This document shows positions 15,790 to 23,788 of a DNA stretch of 35,190 bases, one piece after another. Origin of the DNA: Butyrivibrio sp. (GTDB lineage Bacteria; Bacillota; Clostridia; Lachnospirales; Lachnospiraceae). Below the pieces are notes generated by a model. The model was not told the DNA's origin and did not search any database. It saw nothing but the letters and a program-made list of their open reading frames with translations. The position numbers and the translations under genes were made by a program. Where the stretch lies: NCBI GenBank assembly GCA_017634825.1, contig JAGBMP010000075.1:1-35190 (forward strand), given 5' to 3'. The number at the start of each line of letters is the position of its first letter. The first letter of the stretch is position 1.

Positions 15790-16797
15790 ATGAAGAGACG
15801 TAAGAGAAAGATTAGACACTATTCGGGAATAGGCGGACAGGCTGTTCTTGAAGGTGTAATGATGAAAAATAAGGACATGTACGCTGTTGCTGTTAGAAAG
15901 CCAAACGGTGAGATAGTGGTTGAGCATGATGAGTACCACGGCGTTGGATACGGCAGCAAGCTCCTTAGCATTCCTTTTGTTAGAGGAATCTTTGTATTTA
16001 TTGATTCCCTTATCCTTGGACTTAAATCCCTTAATTACTCATCTTCATTCTATGAAGAGACGGGTGAGAAGCCTACCAAGCTCGATGAGGAAATCGATAA
16101 GGTATCCAGCGGACATGAGGATACTTTCCTTATGGTATTTACAACGCTTTTATCATTTGCATTTGCCATTGCGCTGTTTATGGTTCTTCCTTATGCGATT
16201 TCAGAGGTCATATCCAAGTATGCTAGAAATGATTCTTTGGTAGCAATCATTGAGGGCGTTCTCAGGATCTTTATCTTTGTACTTTATATCCTTATAATAT
16301 CGAGAATCAGAGACATAAAGAGACTTTTCATGTACCACGGGGCAGAGCATAAGTGCATCAACTGTATCGAAAAGGGCAGACCTCTTACAGTGAGCAATGT
16401 AAGAAAGAGCTCAAGACTTCACAAGAGATGCGGAAGCAGCTTTATGCTGTTTGTCATGCTCATAAGTATCATCCTGTTCTTCTTTATCAGGGTTGATTCC
16501 TACGTTTGGCGCGTGGCCATAAGGATTCTTCTGATCCCTGTTATTTCCGGAATATCCTATGAGATCATAAGACTTGCCGGAAGGACAAACTTCTTCCTCG
16601 TTAAAATGATCTCAGCTCCCGGACTCTGGCTTCAGAGACTTACAACCAAGGAGCCTGATGATGACATGATAGAGGTTGCCATCAAGTCTGTTGAGGCAGT
16701 ATTTGACTGGAAGGAATTCCTTTCTGATTCTTTTGGATACGAGATTGATGAGAGCTGGCTTGTTGACGATGATAAGGCAGATCAGGCAGCCGAGTAA
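15790..16797 (+). CDS. DUF1385 family membrane protein (YqhQ-like)
   Basis: A 335-residue protein of the DUF1385 family, which includes Bacillus YqhQ. The N-terminal GIGGQAVLEGVMMKNK and the central YHGAEHKCINCIE segments are the family signature. Four hydrophobic segments are visible between about 110 and 265. The His and Cys residues in the central motif look suited to metal binding. The biochemical function of the family is not established. It lies between rpmE and prmC-prfA, a common arrangement in Clostridia. The prmC start follows its stop by 6 nt. GGCGGT 9 nt upstream is the likely ribosome binding site. Confidence 0.9.
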   Translation: MKRRKRKIRHYSGIGGQAVLEGVMMKNKDMYAVAVRKPNGEIVVEHDEYHGVGYGSKLLSIPFVRGIFVFIDSLILGLKSLNYSSSFYEETGEKPTKLDEEIDKVSSGHEDTFLMVFTTLLSFAFAIALFMVLPYAISEVISKYARNDSLVAIIEGVLRIFIFVLYILIISRIRDIKRLFMYHGAEHKCINCIEKGRPLTVSNVRKSSRLHKRCGSSFMLFVMLISIILFFFIRVDSYVWRVAIRILLIPVISGISYEIIRLAGRTNFFLVKMISAPGLWLQRLTTKEPDDDMIEVAIKSVEAVFDWKEFLSDSFGYEIDESWLVDDDKADQAAE

Positions 16798-16803
16798 ATT
16801 ATT

Positions 16804-17643
16804 ATGAACTATCTAAATGCTTTCGAAAACGGAAAAGAAAAGCTTATGAGAGCCGGAGTAGACGAGTATGCACTTGATGCCCGGCTCCTTTTAGAATGTG
16901 TATGTTCTACCGACCACAGTACGCTTCTTGCTCACCCTGATAAAGAGCTTACACAGGATGAAGAGTCCTTATATACCTCTTACATTGACAGAAGAGCAAA
17001 CAGAGAGCCTGTTGCCTATATTCTTGGCAAATGGGATTTTATGGGACTTGAGTTTAAGGTAAACAGCAGTGTCCTTATCCCTGAGCAGGATAGTGAGTTT
17101 TTGGTTGAGGAAGCTCTAAGGCACTGTGAAGACGGTATGAAGGTACTTGATCTGTGTACAGGTTCAGGCTGCATCGGCCTTAGTATCCTTAACTATACTA
17201 ATGGAACAAGTGCGCACTGTACTGATATTTCTGAGGCTGCTCTTTTTGTAGCAAAAGAGAATGCGGATAGCCTTGGGTTATCCGACAGATGTGAATTTGA
17301 GCAGACAGATCTTTTCCCAAAGAAGAATGATAAATTTGATATTGTGGTATCAAATCCGCCATATATAGCAACTAAAGTTATAGACAGCCTTGCACCTGAA
17401 GTTAAGGACCATGAGCCTCGCCTTGCATTGGACGGGGATGAGGATGGACTTTTGTTCTACAGAAGGATTGCCGATAAGGCGGGAGAGTATCTCTTCTCCA
17501 GCGGATATCTCATACTTGAGATAGGCTATGATCAGGCAGAGGCGGTAAAATCTCTTTTGCAGGATAATGGAAAGTACCACGATATAGAAGTGGTCAAGGA
17601 TTTCTCCGGAAACGACAGAGTTGTGAAGGCATGCTTTTATTAG
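16804..17643 (+). CDS. prmC: Peptide chain release factor N5-glutamine methyltransferase
   Basis: A 279-residue S-adenosylmethionine-dependent methyltransferase. It methylates the glutamine of the GGQ motif in release factors RF1 and RF2, which speeds peptide release. The N-terminal helical domain contains REPVAYILGKWDFMGLEF. The Rossmann domain holds VLDLCTGSGCIGLS (cofactor loop) and NPPY at 184-187, which positions the glutamine amide. Its substrate RF1 is encoded immediately downstream. Length and domain order are normal for the family. Confidence 0.95.
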   Translation: MNYLNAFENGKEKLMRAGVDEYALDARLLLECVCSTDHSTLLAHPDKELTQDEESLYTSYIDRRANREPVAYILGKWDFMGLEFKVNSSVLIPEQDSEFLVEEALRHCEDGMKVLDLCTGSGCIGLSILNYTNGTSAHCTDISEAALFVAKENADSLGLSDRCEFEQTDLFPKKNDKFDIVVSNPPYIATKVIDSLAPEVKDHEPRLALDGDEDGLLFYRRIADKAGEYLFSSGYLILEIGYDQAEAVKSLLQDNGKYHDIEVVKDFSGNDRVVKACFY

Positions 17644-17695
17644 CGGGGCATATTCCAGGAAACTGTAGCTATGATTGTTATCGGGAGAGATGAAT

Positions 17696-18766
17696 ATGTT
17701 TGACAGATTAGAAGATATTATCAGAAGATATGAAGATATAACCATGATGCTGGGCGACCCTTCGGTGGTTTCAGATCAGGAGAAATTCAGAAGCCTTATG
17801 AAGGAACAGAAGTCCCTTGAGGCTTTGGTTGAATGCTACAAAGAGTATAAGGACACCAAACAGACCATTGAGGATTCGCTGCAGCTCCTTGATGAGGAGA
17901 GCGATGCTGAAATGAAGGAAATGCTGAGGGAGGAACTCTCCGATGCCAAGGATAAGATCCCTAAGCTTGAGGAGAAACTTAAGATACTTCTTCTTCCCAA
18001 GGATCCTAATGATGAGAAAAATGTTATCGTTGAGATAAGAGCAGGTGTCGGAGGAGATGAGGCTGCGCTGTTTGCTGCCGATATGTTCAGACTCTATACA
18101 AGATATGCCGAGAGACGCGCCTGGAAGATAGAGACCCTGAGCGTTGAAGATATAGGTATCGGTGGTATAAAGGCCGTCAGCTTTATGATAAAGGGTGACG
18201 GCGCATATTCAAGACTTAAGTTTGAGAGCGGTGTTCACAGAGTTCAGAGAATTCCTACGACAGAGTCGGGCGGAAGGATACATACCTCAGCCATAACCGT
18301 TGCTATCATGCCGGAAGTTGAGGACGTTGAAGTAGAGATTGATATGAATGACTGTAAGTTCGATGTTTTCAGGGCTTCAGGAAACGGCGGACAGTGTGTA
18401 AACACCACGGATTCAGCCGTAAGACTGACTCACCTTCCTACAGGTATCGTAATTTCCTGTCAGGATGAGAAGAGCCAGCAGCAGAATAAGGCCAAGGCAC
18501 TAAAGGTGCTTAGAGCCAAGCTCTATGAGATGGAGCAGGAGAGAAAGCACAATGATGAGGCACAGCTTCGCAAGAGCCAGGTCGGAAGCGGAGACAGATC
18601 GGAGAAGATAAGAACCTACAACTTCCATCAGGGAAGAGTAACTGACCACAGAATAGGACTTACTCTCTACAAAATAGATCAGATAATGGACGGAGACCTG
18701 GACGAGATCATCGACAGCCTTATCGCTGCGGATCAGGCTCAAAAGCTTGCTTCAGTGGAAGAATAA
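17696..18766 (+). CDS. prfA: Peptide chain release factor 1
   Basis: A 356-residue class I release factor that reads UAA and UAG. Domain 3 carries GGQ at 231-233, which triggers hydrolysis of peptidyl-tRNA and is the target of PrmC. The stop-codon-recognition PxT motif reads PTT ([10 protein letters not shown]) instead of the more usual PAT or PVT; the SPF motif of RF2 is absent. I placed the start at the ATG at 17696, 8 nt after GGAG at 17684-17687, giving the typical MFDRLEDI N-terminus; an in-frame ATG at 17690 is too close to that site. No terminator hairpin is obvious after the gene. Confidence 0.95.
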   Translation: MFDRLEDIIRRYEDITMMLGDPSVVSDQEKFRSLMKEQKSLEALVECYKEYKDTKQTIEDSLQLLDEESDAEMKEMLREELSDAKDKIPKLEEKLKILLLPKDPNDEKNVIVEIRAGVGGDEAALFAADMFRLYTRYAERRAWKIETLSVEDIGIGGIKAVSFMIKGDGAYSRLKFESGVHRVQRIPTTESGGRIHTSAITVAIMPEVEDVEVEIDMNDCKFDVFRASGNGGQCVNTTDSAVRLTHLPTGIVISCQDEKSQQQNKAKALKVLRAKLYEMEQERKHNDEAQLRKSQVGSGDRSEKIRTYNFHQGRVTDHRIGLTLYKIDQIMDGDLDEIIDSLIAADQAQKLASVEE

Positions 18767-18795
18767 TTAAAATTACATAAAAATAAGCCTTTTCG

Positions 18796-18824
18796 TTGAT
18801 GTAAAAAACCAAATGTTGTAAAAT
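18796..18824 (+). promoter_or_regulatory. Promoter of the Hpt gene
   Basis: TTGATG (18796-18801) and TAAAAT (18819-18824) are 17 nt apart. Transcription should start near 18831, 46 nt before the ATG at 18877. Confidence 0.6.
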
Positions 18825-18876
18825 TATTATATGTTACATCGTATGTTTGTCAGTATGGCTACACGCATGGAGGCAT

Positions 18877-19236
18877 ATGGACGCTGGATTTAAGACTGAA
18901 CTAATTGAATGGGGTGTAGACTGGAACGAGATATTGGACAGATTCATGGGAAATGAGGATCTCATTGCCAAGTTCATGTTCAAGTTTTTAAATGACCAGA
19001 GCATGAATGACCTTACGAAGTATTTAGGTGAAGGTAACGTTTCAGAGGCATTTAAAGCTGTTCATACCCTTAAGGGCGTAGGAGCAAACCTTGGACTTAA
19101 AGGGTTCCTTACTCCGGTATGCGAGCTTACTGAGATATTAAGAGCCGGTTCCATGGACGGTTATCAGGAAAAGTACGACCAGATTAAGCCAAAGTATGAC
19201 GCACTGATCACTATTTTACAAAAGTATCAGGCATAA
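18877..19236 (+). CDS. Stand-alone Hpt (histidine phosphotransfer) protein
   Basis: A 119-residue, all-helical Hpt-domain protein of phosphorelays. The segment AVHTLKGVGANLG matches the Hpt consensus, with the phosphorylatable histidine at His63. These proteins pass phosphate between a receiver domain of a hybrid kinase and a final response regulator. No kinase or receiver gene is next to it on the same strand; the nearest receiver is the LytTR regulator at 19768-20508 on the other strand. The ATG at 18877 has GGAGG only 3 nt upstream, somewhat short spacing. An upstream in-frame TTG at 18847 has no ribosome binding site. Confidence 0.88.
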   Translation: MDAGFKTELIEWGVDWNEILDRFMGNEDLIAKFMFKFLNDQSMNDLTKYLGEGNVSEAFKAVHTLKGVGANLGLKGFLTPVCELTEILRAGSMDGYQEKYDQIKPKYDALITILQKYQA

Positions 19237-19260
19237 AAAAGCAGATCATAAAAGATCTGC
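19235..19260 (-). terminator. Intrinsic terminator of the argG-DUF5721 unit
   Basis: GCAGATC (19241-19247) pairs with GATCTGC (19254-19260), and on the minus strand a run of six T (19235-19240) follows. The DUF5721 stop codon lies inside the hairpin. On the plus strand no U-tract follows, so the Hpt message is not efficiently ended here. Confidence 0.8.
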
Positions 19261-19743
19261 CTCAATACCGTTTGATTCTAAAAAGCTTGGGATGTATTCG
19301 TCCCAGGCTTTTTCTGCGCTTTTATCCAAAGTGAAAATGCCATAGCTGACGCCTGTTGTGATGATAACCTCGCCCTGGGAAAACTTTATATTGATACCAA
19401 GGGATAGCTGGTCAGGAGAGATATCCATGTCTGCATCCTGTAAGAGCGCGAGTTTATCAGAATCGCTAAGGTGTAAAATGAACTTGAAACCAAGTGGCGT
19501 CTGCTTGCCCTTTATAAGGCTAAGAGCGATGGGACGGATCTTGGCCCAATTTGAGAATTCATTACTTAGAGGTGCTTGTGACTCTTCTGAGTCTTTGTAG
19601 AATTCCTTATGAATCCTTCCGTCTATGGTAAAGGTATTAAAGGTATCGATGGTGACTTCCTCCACAAGAAAGCTGTCGAACAGCTCAGTTGTCAGAAGCT
19701 TGGCCATGAAGTTTTTCTGCTGCTTAATCTTTAGTGCTATCAA
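19246..19743 (-). CDS. DUF5721 family protein
   Basis: A 165-residue soluble protein. The N-terminus IALKIKQQKNFMAKLLTTE and the TFNTFTIDGRIHKEFY segment agree with DUF5721, an uncharacterised family I associate with Lachnospiraceae. No catalytic motif or membrane segment is visible. The start is a TTG at 19743, chosen because the family begins at this point; the G5 run at 19756-19760 is 12 nt away, so the ribosome binding site is weak. It is the last gene of the argG unit, 24 nt behind the LytTR regulator, and ends in a terminator. Confidence 0.8.
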   Translation of the reverse strand: MIALKIKQQKNFMAKLLTTELFDSFLVEEVTIDTFNTFTIDGRIHKEFYKDSEESQAPLSNEFSNWAKIRPIALSLIKGKQTPLGFKFILHLSDSDKLALLQDADMDISPDQLSLGINIKFSQGEVIITTGVSYGIFTLDKSAEKAWDEYIPSFLESNGIEADLL

Positions 19744-19767
19744 ATCTTTTTAAATCCCCCAAAAGAA

Positions 19768-20508
19768 TTAACTACTTAAATTCCCGCTTTCCTTGGCATA
19801 CTGCCTTGCCTTACTTATGGCGTTTCTGTAGGTAAAGGAAACAGGAAGAGTCATGTCGTTGTCCATGGTGACCTTACCAAAGGACGTCTTCTTAACGTGA
19901 TTGACATTTACAAGGCCGTTGTCATTTACAGGGCAGATCTGCGGGAAGATATTGCACTGATCATAGAAGTTTGCTATGTCATCGAGAACGCAGGCTACGC
20001 GGTTTCCTGTGAGATGAACTTCAAGTTCGGAGCGGACTCTTTTGACACAGATGATATCGTCCCCATGGGCATAGATGGTCTCATCTTTGCCACGAAGTTC
20101 TATGGAAGGCTCGCCGTTTACAGCAAGCTCTGCAATCTTATCAACTATAGCTGTGATTTCGGCTACCTTAATAGGCTTATCCAAAAACATGATGTTGGAG
20201 GCAGTAATGCCTTCCTTTTCCACCAGGGCTTTGTAGTCGATGGTGGAAGAGCACATTACGATGGGACTCTCGATACCTGCATAGAGAAGCATCTTCAGGA
20301 TATTAAAGCCGTTGCACTCATCATCGTGCATATCGACAAAAAGACCCTGATACATCTGCGGATTTTGCATGAAGGCCTCTACATTACCGAAGGAATCAAT
20401 CCAGATTCTCTCACCGGTTTCCTTAAAGTATCTGTCGGACTGGCGCCCCAAAAGGCGCTCTGTCTGCTTTCTGTCAGCTATATTGTCATCACAAACGGCT
20501 ATATGCAT
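19768..20508 (-). CDS. LytTR-family response regulator
   Basis: A 246-residue two-domain regulator. The receiver domain (1-120) has the acidic pair Asp7/Asp8, the likely phospho-acceptor Asp59 in LFVDMHDD, and the conserved Lys in FLDKPIK. The C-terminal domain (about 135-240) resembles LytTR DNA-binding domains of the AgrA/LytR type, including a VNDNGLVNVNHVKK segment, but lacks the usual Arg-His-Arg-Ser residues before it, so DNA binding may differ. AAGAGG 6 nt upstream supports the ATG at 20508. No histidine kinase gene is adjacent. It lies downstream of argG and DUF1294 with a 12-nt gap, so it is probably co-transcribed with them. Confidence 0.85.
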   Translation of the reverse strand: MHIAVCDDNIADRKQTERLLGRQSDRYFKETGERIWIDSFGNVEAFMQNPQMYQGLFVDMHDDECNGFNILKMLLYAGIESPIVMCSSTIDYKALVEKEGITASNIMFLDKPIKVAEITAIVDKIAELAVNGEPSIELRGKDETIYAHGDDIICVKRVRSELEVHLTGNRVACVLDDIANFYDQCNIFPQICPVNDNGLVNVNHVKKTSFGKVTMDNDMTLPVSFTYRNAISKARQYAKESGNLSS

Positions 20509-20520
20509 AGGATACCTCTT

Positions 20521-20814
20521 TTACATAAAGTTAAATTCTATCGGACTAAAATAAAGAAGAACTACAAGTGCAATCTGTAATATAAGTATTATAGGCATTC
20601 CGAAGAGAAAATACCAATGCTTGGTCTTGTGCCTGAAAAGATGCATGCCAAGGATGCTTCCGATACTTCCTCCAAGAATGGCGATAGCAAAAAGGGTCGC
20701 TTCCGGGATACGAAAGGCGCTGCGAATTGCGCGCCTTTTGTCGATTCCCATGAAAGCGAACCCTAAGATGTTAAGTATTAGCAGATATATTCCAAGAATA
20801 AAGATGGTCTTCAT
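20521..20814 (-). CDS. DUF1294 family small membrane protein
   Basis: A 97-residue membrane protein with three hydrophobic helices. The segment GIDKRRAIRSAFRIPEATLF, followed by LGGSIGSILGMHLFRHKTKH, is the DUF1294 signature. The function of the family is unknown. Its ATG lies 3 nt after the argG stop codon, so it is co-transcribed and perhaps translationally coupled with argG, although no link to arginine synthesis is known. Confidence 0.9.
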   Translation of the reverse strand: MKTIFILGIYLLILNILGFAFMGIDKRRAIRSAFRIPEATLFAIAILGGSIGSILGMHLFRHKTKHWYFLFGMPIILILQIALVVLLYFSPIEFNFM

Positions 20815-20817
20815 TAA

Positions 20818-22041
20818 TTATTTGTTCTTTTCAACTTCCTGCATCTTCATAGCACGAACCTTACATGATAAGCCAAAGAGATTGATGAAGCCCTCTGCAT
20901 CGTGGTGGTCGTAAAGATCACCTGTCTTGAAGGAAGCGATGCTCTCGTTGTAGAGAGAGTAAGGTGACTTTGTACCGGCCTTGATGATGTTGCCCTTGTA
21001 GAGCTTGAATTTAACTTCTCCGGTTACATACTTCTGAGTTGACTCAATGAATGCCTGCTCGGCCTCGCGAAGAGGAGTGAACCATTTCCCTTCATATACT
21101 AGATCGGCAAACTTGTTGCCCATATCTTTCTTCATTGTATAGGTATCGCGATCCAAAATCAACTCTTCAAGCTGCTGATGAGCTTCGTAGAGAATGGTTC
21201 CACCGGGTGTCTCATATACGCCGCGAGACTTCATTCCAACTACACGGTTCTCTACGATATCTACGATACCGATGCCGTTCTCACCGCCAAGCTTATTGAG
21301 GGTGCGGATGATATCGGAGACCTTCATCTCTTTTCCGTTAACTGACTTGGGAACTCCGCCCTCGAAAGTCATGGTAACGGTTGTGGGTGTATCGGGTGCA
21401 TCCTCAGGTGTCTTGCCAAGAACGAGGAGATGCTTGTAGTTAGGCTCAAGTGAAGGATCCTCAAGCTCAAGTCCTTCGTGGGAGATATGCCAGAGGTTTC
21501 TGTCACGGCTGTAGCTGGAGTCTGCAGAGAATGGAAGATTGATGCCATGAGCCTTGCAGTATGCGATCTCAGATTCACGTGAATCCATTGTCCACTTATC
21601 ATTTCTCCATGCAGCAATTATCTTGATGTCAGGAGCAAGAGCCTTGATACCAAGCTCGAAACGGATCTGGTCGTTACCCTTACCTGTAGCACCGTGGCAG
21701 ATTGCAACAGCACCTTCTTTTCTTGCAATCTCAACAAGCTTCTTGGCGATCAGTGGACGAGCCATTGATGTACCAAGCAGGTACTTGTTCTCATATACAG
21801 CGTGAGCCATTACGCAGGGAACGATATATTCGTCACAGAATTCATCTACAACGTCAAGGATATAGAGTTTGCTGGCTCCACAGCTGACAGCTCTTTCCTC
21901 AAGACCGTCAAGTTCCTCTTCCTGTCCGCAGTCGATGCAGACACAAACAACTTCGTAATCAAAGTTTTCCTTAAGCCACGGGATGATAGCAGTAGTATCA
22001 AGTCCGCCTGAGTATGCGAGAATAACCTTTTCTTTTGCCAT
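20818..22041 (-). CDS. argG: Argininosuccinate synthase
   Basis: A 407-residue enzyme that joins citrulline and aspartate to argininosuccinate using ATP. The N-terminus holds the ATP-pyrophosphatase loop LAYSGGLDTT, and the citrulline/aspartate-binding segments HGATGKGNDQIRFE and SADSSYSRDRNLWHIS follow. Length is typical. GAGGAG at 22049-22054 fixes the ATG at 22041; an in-frame TTG at 22056 overlaps that site. It is the first gene of a minus-strand unit (argG-DUF1294-LytTR-DUF5721) divergent from argC. The argininosuccinate lyase gene argH, often adjacent, is not in the window. Confidence 0.97.
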   Translation of the reverse strand: MAKEKVILAYSGGLDTTAIIPWLKENFDYEVVCVCIDCGQEEELDGLEERAVSCGASKLYILDVVDEFCDEYIVPCVMAHAVYENKYLLGTSMARPLIAKKLVEIARKEGAVAICHGATGKGNDQIRFELGIKALAPDIKIIAAWRNDKWTMDSRESEIAYCKAHGINLPFSADSSYSRDRNLWHISHEGLELEDPSLEPNYKHLLVLGKTPEDAPDTPTTVTMTFEGGVPKSVNGKEMKVSDIIRTLNKLGGENGIGIVDIVENRVVGMKSRGVYETPGGTILYEAHQQLEELILDRDTYTMKKDMGNKFADLVYEGKWFTPLREAEQAFIESTQKYVTGEVKFKLYKGNIIKAGTKSPYSLYNESIASFKTGDLYDHHDAEGFINLFGLSCKVRAMKMQEVEKNK

Positions 22042-22097
22042 TGAAACACTCCTCAACTTTCTTAGTATGTTATAATTATTGTTGCTCGTTGGATATA

Positions 22098-22126
22098 AAT
22101 ATAAACCCTCGATGCATAAAATGCAA
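22098..22126 (-). promoter_or_regulatory. Promoter of argG
   Basis: On the minus strand TTGCAT (22121-22126) and TATATT (22098-22103) are exactly 17 nt apart. The -35 lies within ARG-box-like site 1. Confidence 0.75.
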
Positions 22127-22150
22127 CACCAAATTGCATAAATATTTAAT
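22111..22150 (+). promoter_or_regulatory. Pair of ARG-box-like sites (putative ArgR operator), argG side
   Basis: Two sites containing TGCATAAA lie 22 bp apart: site 1 at 22111-22126 (a near-palindrome, TGCAT and ATGCA) and site 2 at 22132-22150. Spacing of about two helical turns is what a hexameric ArgR/AhrC repressor needs. They resemble the Bacillus box CATGAATAAAAATKCAAK with TGCAT in place of TGAAT. Confidence 0.55.
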
Positions 22151-22161
22151 AATCTTTCGTT

Positions 22162-22204
22162 TTCTGCATAAATATTAAAATTTCTATTGCATTATTCATG
22201 CATG
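22162..22204 (+). promoter_or_regulatory. Pair of ARG-box-like sites (putative ArgR operator), argC side
   Basis: Site 3 (22162-22181) shares TGCATAAATATT with site 2, and site 4 (22185-22204) contains TGCAT twice. The first TGCAT elements are 23 bp apart. Site 4 covers the -35 box of the argC promoter. Confidence 0.55.
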
Positions 22205-22215
22205 GGTCGTATACT
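22187..22215 (+). promoter_or_regulatory. Promoter of the argC operon
   Basis: TTGCAT (22187-22192) and TATACT (22210-22215) are exactly 17 nt apart. Transcription should start near 22222, about 32 nt before the argC ATG. Confidence 0.78.
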
Positions 22216-22253
22216 TAAAAAAGTTTATACATATATGAAAGGTGAAAACCATT

Positions 22254-23306
22254 ATGATCAAAGTAGGAATTATCGGTGCTACAGGCTACGCGGGAGCTGA
22301 AATCGTAAGACTCATCCAGGGTCATCCCGATGCAGAGGTTGTGTGGTACGGATCCAGAAGTTTTATCGATGAGAAGTACAGCAGTATATATGGAAATCTC
22401 TTTAAACTGGTTGATGCAAAGTGCATGGACGACAACATGGAAGAGCTTGCATCACAGGCGGATGTCATCTTTACAGCGACTCCTCAGGGGCTCTGCGCAT
22501 CACTTGTTAATGAAGATATTCTTAATAAAGTAAAGATAATCGATCTGTCAGCAGACTTCAGATTAAAAGATGTTTCTGTATATGAGAAGTGGTACAAGAT
22601 AGAGCACAAGGCACCTCAGTATATAGAAGAAGCAGTTTACGGACTCTGTGAGATCAACAGAGATAAGGTAAAGAGTGCAAGACTTGTTGCAAATCCCGGA
22701 TGCTATACCACCTGCTCGATCCTTACAGCTTATCCTCTTGTTAAGGAAGGTCTTATAGATGTAGATACACTTATCGTTGATGCTCTCTCTGGAGTGTCCG
22801 GAGCAGGAAGAGGAGCCAAGGTTGCCAACCTCTACTGCGAAGTAAACGAATCTGCTAAGCCCTACGGAGTTGCAACTCACAGACATACTCCGGAGATTGA
22901 GGAGCAGCTTGGCTACGCAGCGGGAAAAGAGATGGTGATAAACTTCACGCCACACCTTGTTCCAATGAACAGAGGAATCCTTGCTACAGAATACGCTACT
23001 CTTATAAAGAAGGACGGTAAGCTTCCTACTTCTTCAGATATAAGAGCTGCATATGAGAAATATTATAAGGATGAGAAATTCATAAGGCTCTTAGATGACG
23101 GTGTATGTCCCGAGACCAGATGGGTAGATGGCAGCAACTACGTCGATATTGGCTTTAAGATCGATGAGAGAACCGGAAGAGTTATCATGATGGGAGCAAT
23201 TGATAACCTGGTAAAGGGAGCAGCAGGACAGGCGGTCCAGAACATGAACATCATGTTTGGACTTGATGAGGCCAAGGGACTTGAGCTTGTTCCCAGTTTC
23301 CCGTAA
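22254..23306 (+). CDS. argC: N-acetyl-gamma-glutamyl-phosphate reductase
   Basis: A 350-residue NADPH-dependent dehydrogenase that reduces N-acetylglutamyl phosphate to the semialdehyde. The GATGYAGAEIVRL motif binds the cofactor, ANPGCYTT carries the catalytic cysteine, and HRHTPEIEEQ follows in the substrate-binding region. AAAGGTG (22238-22244) is 9 nt before the ATG at 22254, the best start; an in-frame GTG at 22242 falls within that site. It leads the operon argC-GNAT-argJ-argB-argD under the promoter at 22187-22215. Confidence 0.97.
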   Translation: MIKVGIIGATGYAGAEIVRLIQGHPDAEVVWYGSRSFIDEKYSSIYGNLFKLVDAKCMDDNMEELASQADVIFTATPQGLCASLVNEDILNKVKIIDLSADFRLKDVSVYEKWYKIEHKAPQYIEEAVYGLCEINRDKVKSARLVANPGCYTTCSILTAYPLVKEGLIDVDTLIVDALSGVSGAGRGAKVANLYCEVNESAKPYGVATHRHTPEIEEQLGYAAGKEMVINFTPHLVPMNRGILATEYATLIKKDGKLPTSSDIRAAYEKYYKDEKFIRLLDDGVCPETRWVDGSNYVDIGFKIDERTGRVIMMGAIDNLVKGAAGQAVQNMNIMFGLDEAKGLELVPSFP

Positions 23307-23335
23307 TTACTGACAGATCTGGGGAGAAAACTGAT

Positions 23336-23779
23336 ATGGTTCGCAAGATGACAATAGAAGACTACGACAAGGTATATGCGCTGTGGATGTCCATTCATGG
23401 ATTCGGTATAAGGACCATGGATGATTCCAGGGAGGGAATTGAGAAATTTATCAAAAGAAATCCCGACACCAGCGCAGTATATGAGAAGGATGGAAAAATA
23501 GTCGGTGCTATTTTATGTGGCAATGACGGAAGACGAGCATGCTTTTACCATGTATGCGTAAGTGAAGAATACAGAAAGCACGGAATTGGACGAAAAATGG
23601 TTGAGTTCTGCTGCGAGCAGCTGAGAAAAGAGGGAATCAACAAGGTCTGCCTGAACGCCTTTGTCACCAATGAAGTAGGGAACAAGTTCTGGCAGAAGAT
23701 GGGCTGGACCCTCAGAGATGATATGAACTATTACGACTTTGTACTTAATGACAGCAATCTTACAGTATTTAATAAATGA
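23336..23779 (+). CDS. GNAT-family N-acetyltransferase inside the arg operon
   Basis: A 147-residue acetyltransferase of the GNAT fold. The segment VCVSEEYRKHGIGRKMVEF is motif A with the acetyl-CoA pyrophosphate loop RKHGIG, and VTNEVGNKFWQKMGW is the C-terminal motif B. The substrate is not known. It lies between argC and argJ, 29 nt after the former and 9 nt before the latter, so a role in arginine synthesis such as a short N-acetylglutamate synthase is possible. It lacks the amino acid kinase domain of classical ArgA, and ArgJ can also acetylate glutamate in many bacteria, so the call rests on position only. Confidence 0.88.
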   Translation: MVRKMTIEDYDKVYALWMSIHGFGIRTMDDSREGIEKFIKRNPDTSAVYEKDGKIVGAILCGNDGRRACFYHVCVSEEYRKHGIGRKMVEFCCEQLRKEGINKVCLNAFVTNEVGNKFWQKMGWTLRDDMNYYDFVLNDSNLTVFNK

Positions 23780-23788
23780 GGAGGCATT

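Noticed and set aside
18767..18795. A terminator after prfA
   Set aside because: Only A/T-rich sequence is present; no stem of more than a few base pairs can be formed.
19897..20580. A 227-codon open frame on the plus strand opposite the LytTR regulator
   Set aside because: It is antisense to a gene with clear receiver motifs, has no ribosome binding site, and its product resembles no protein family I know.
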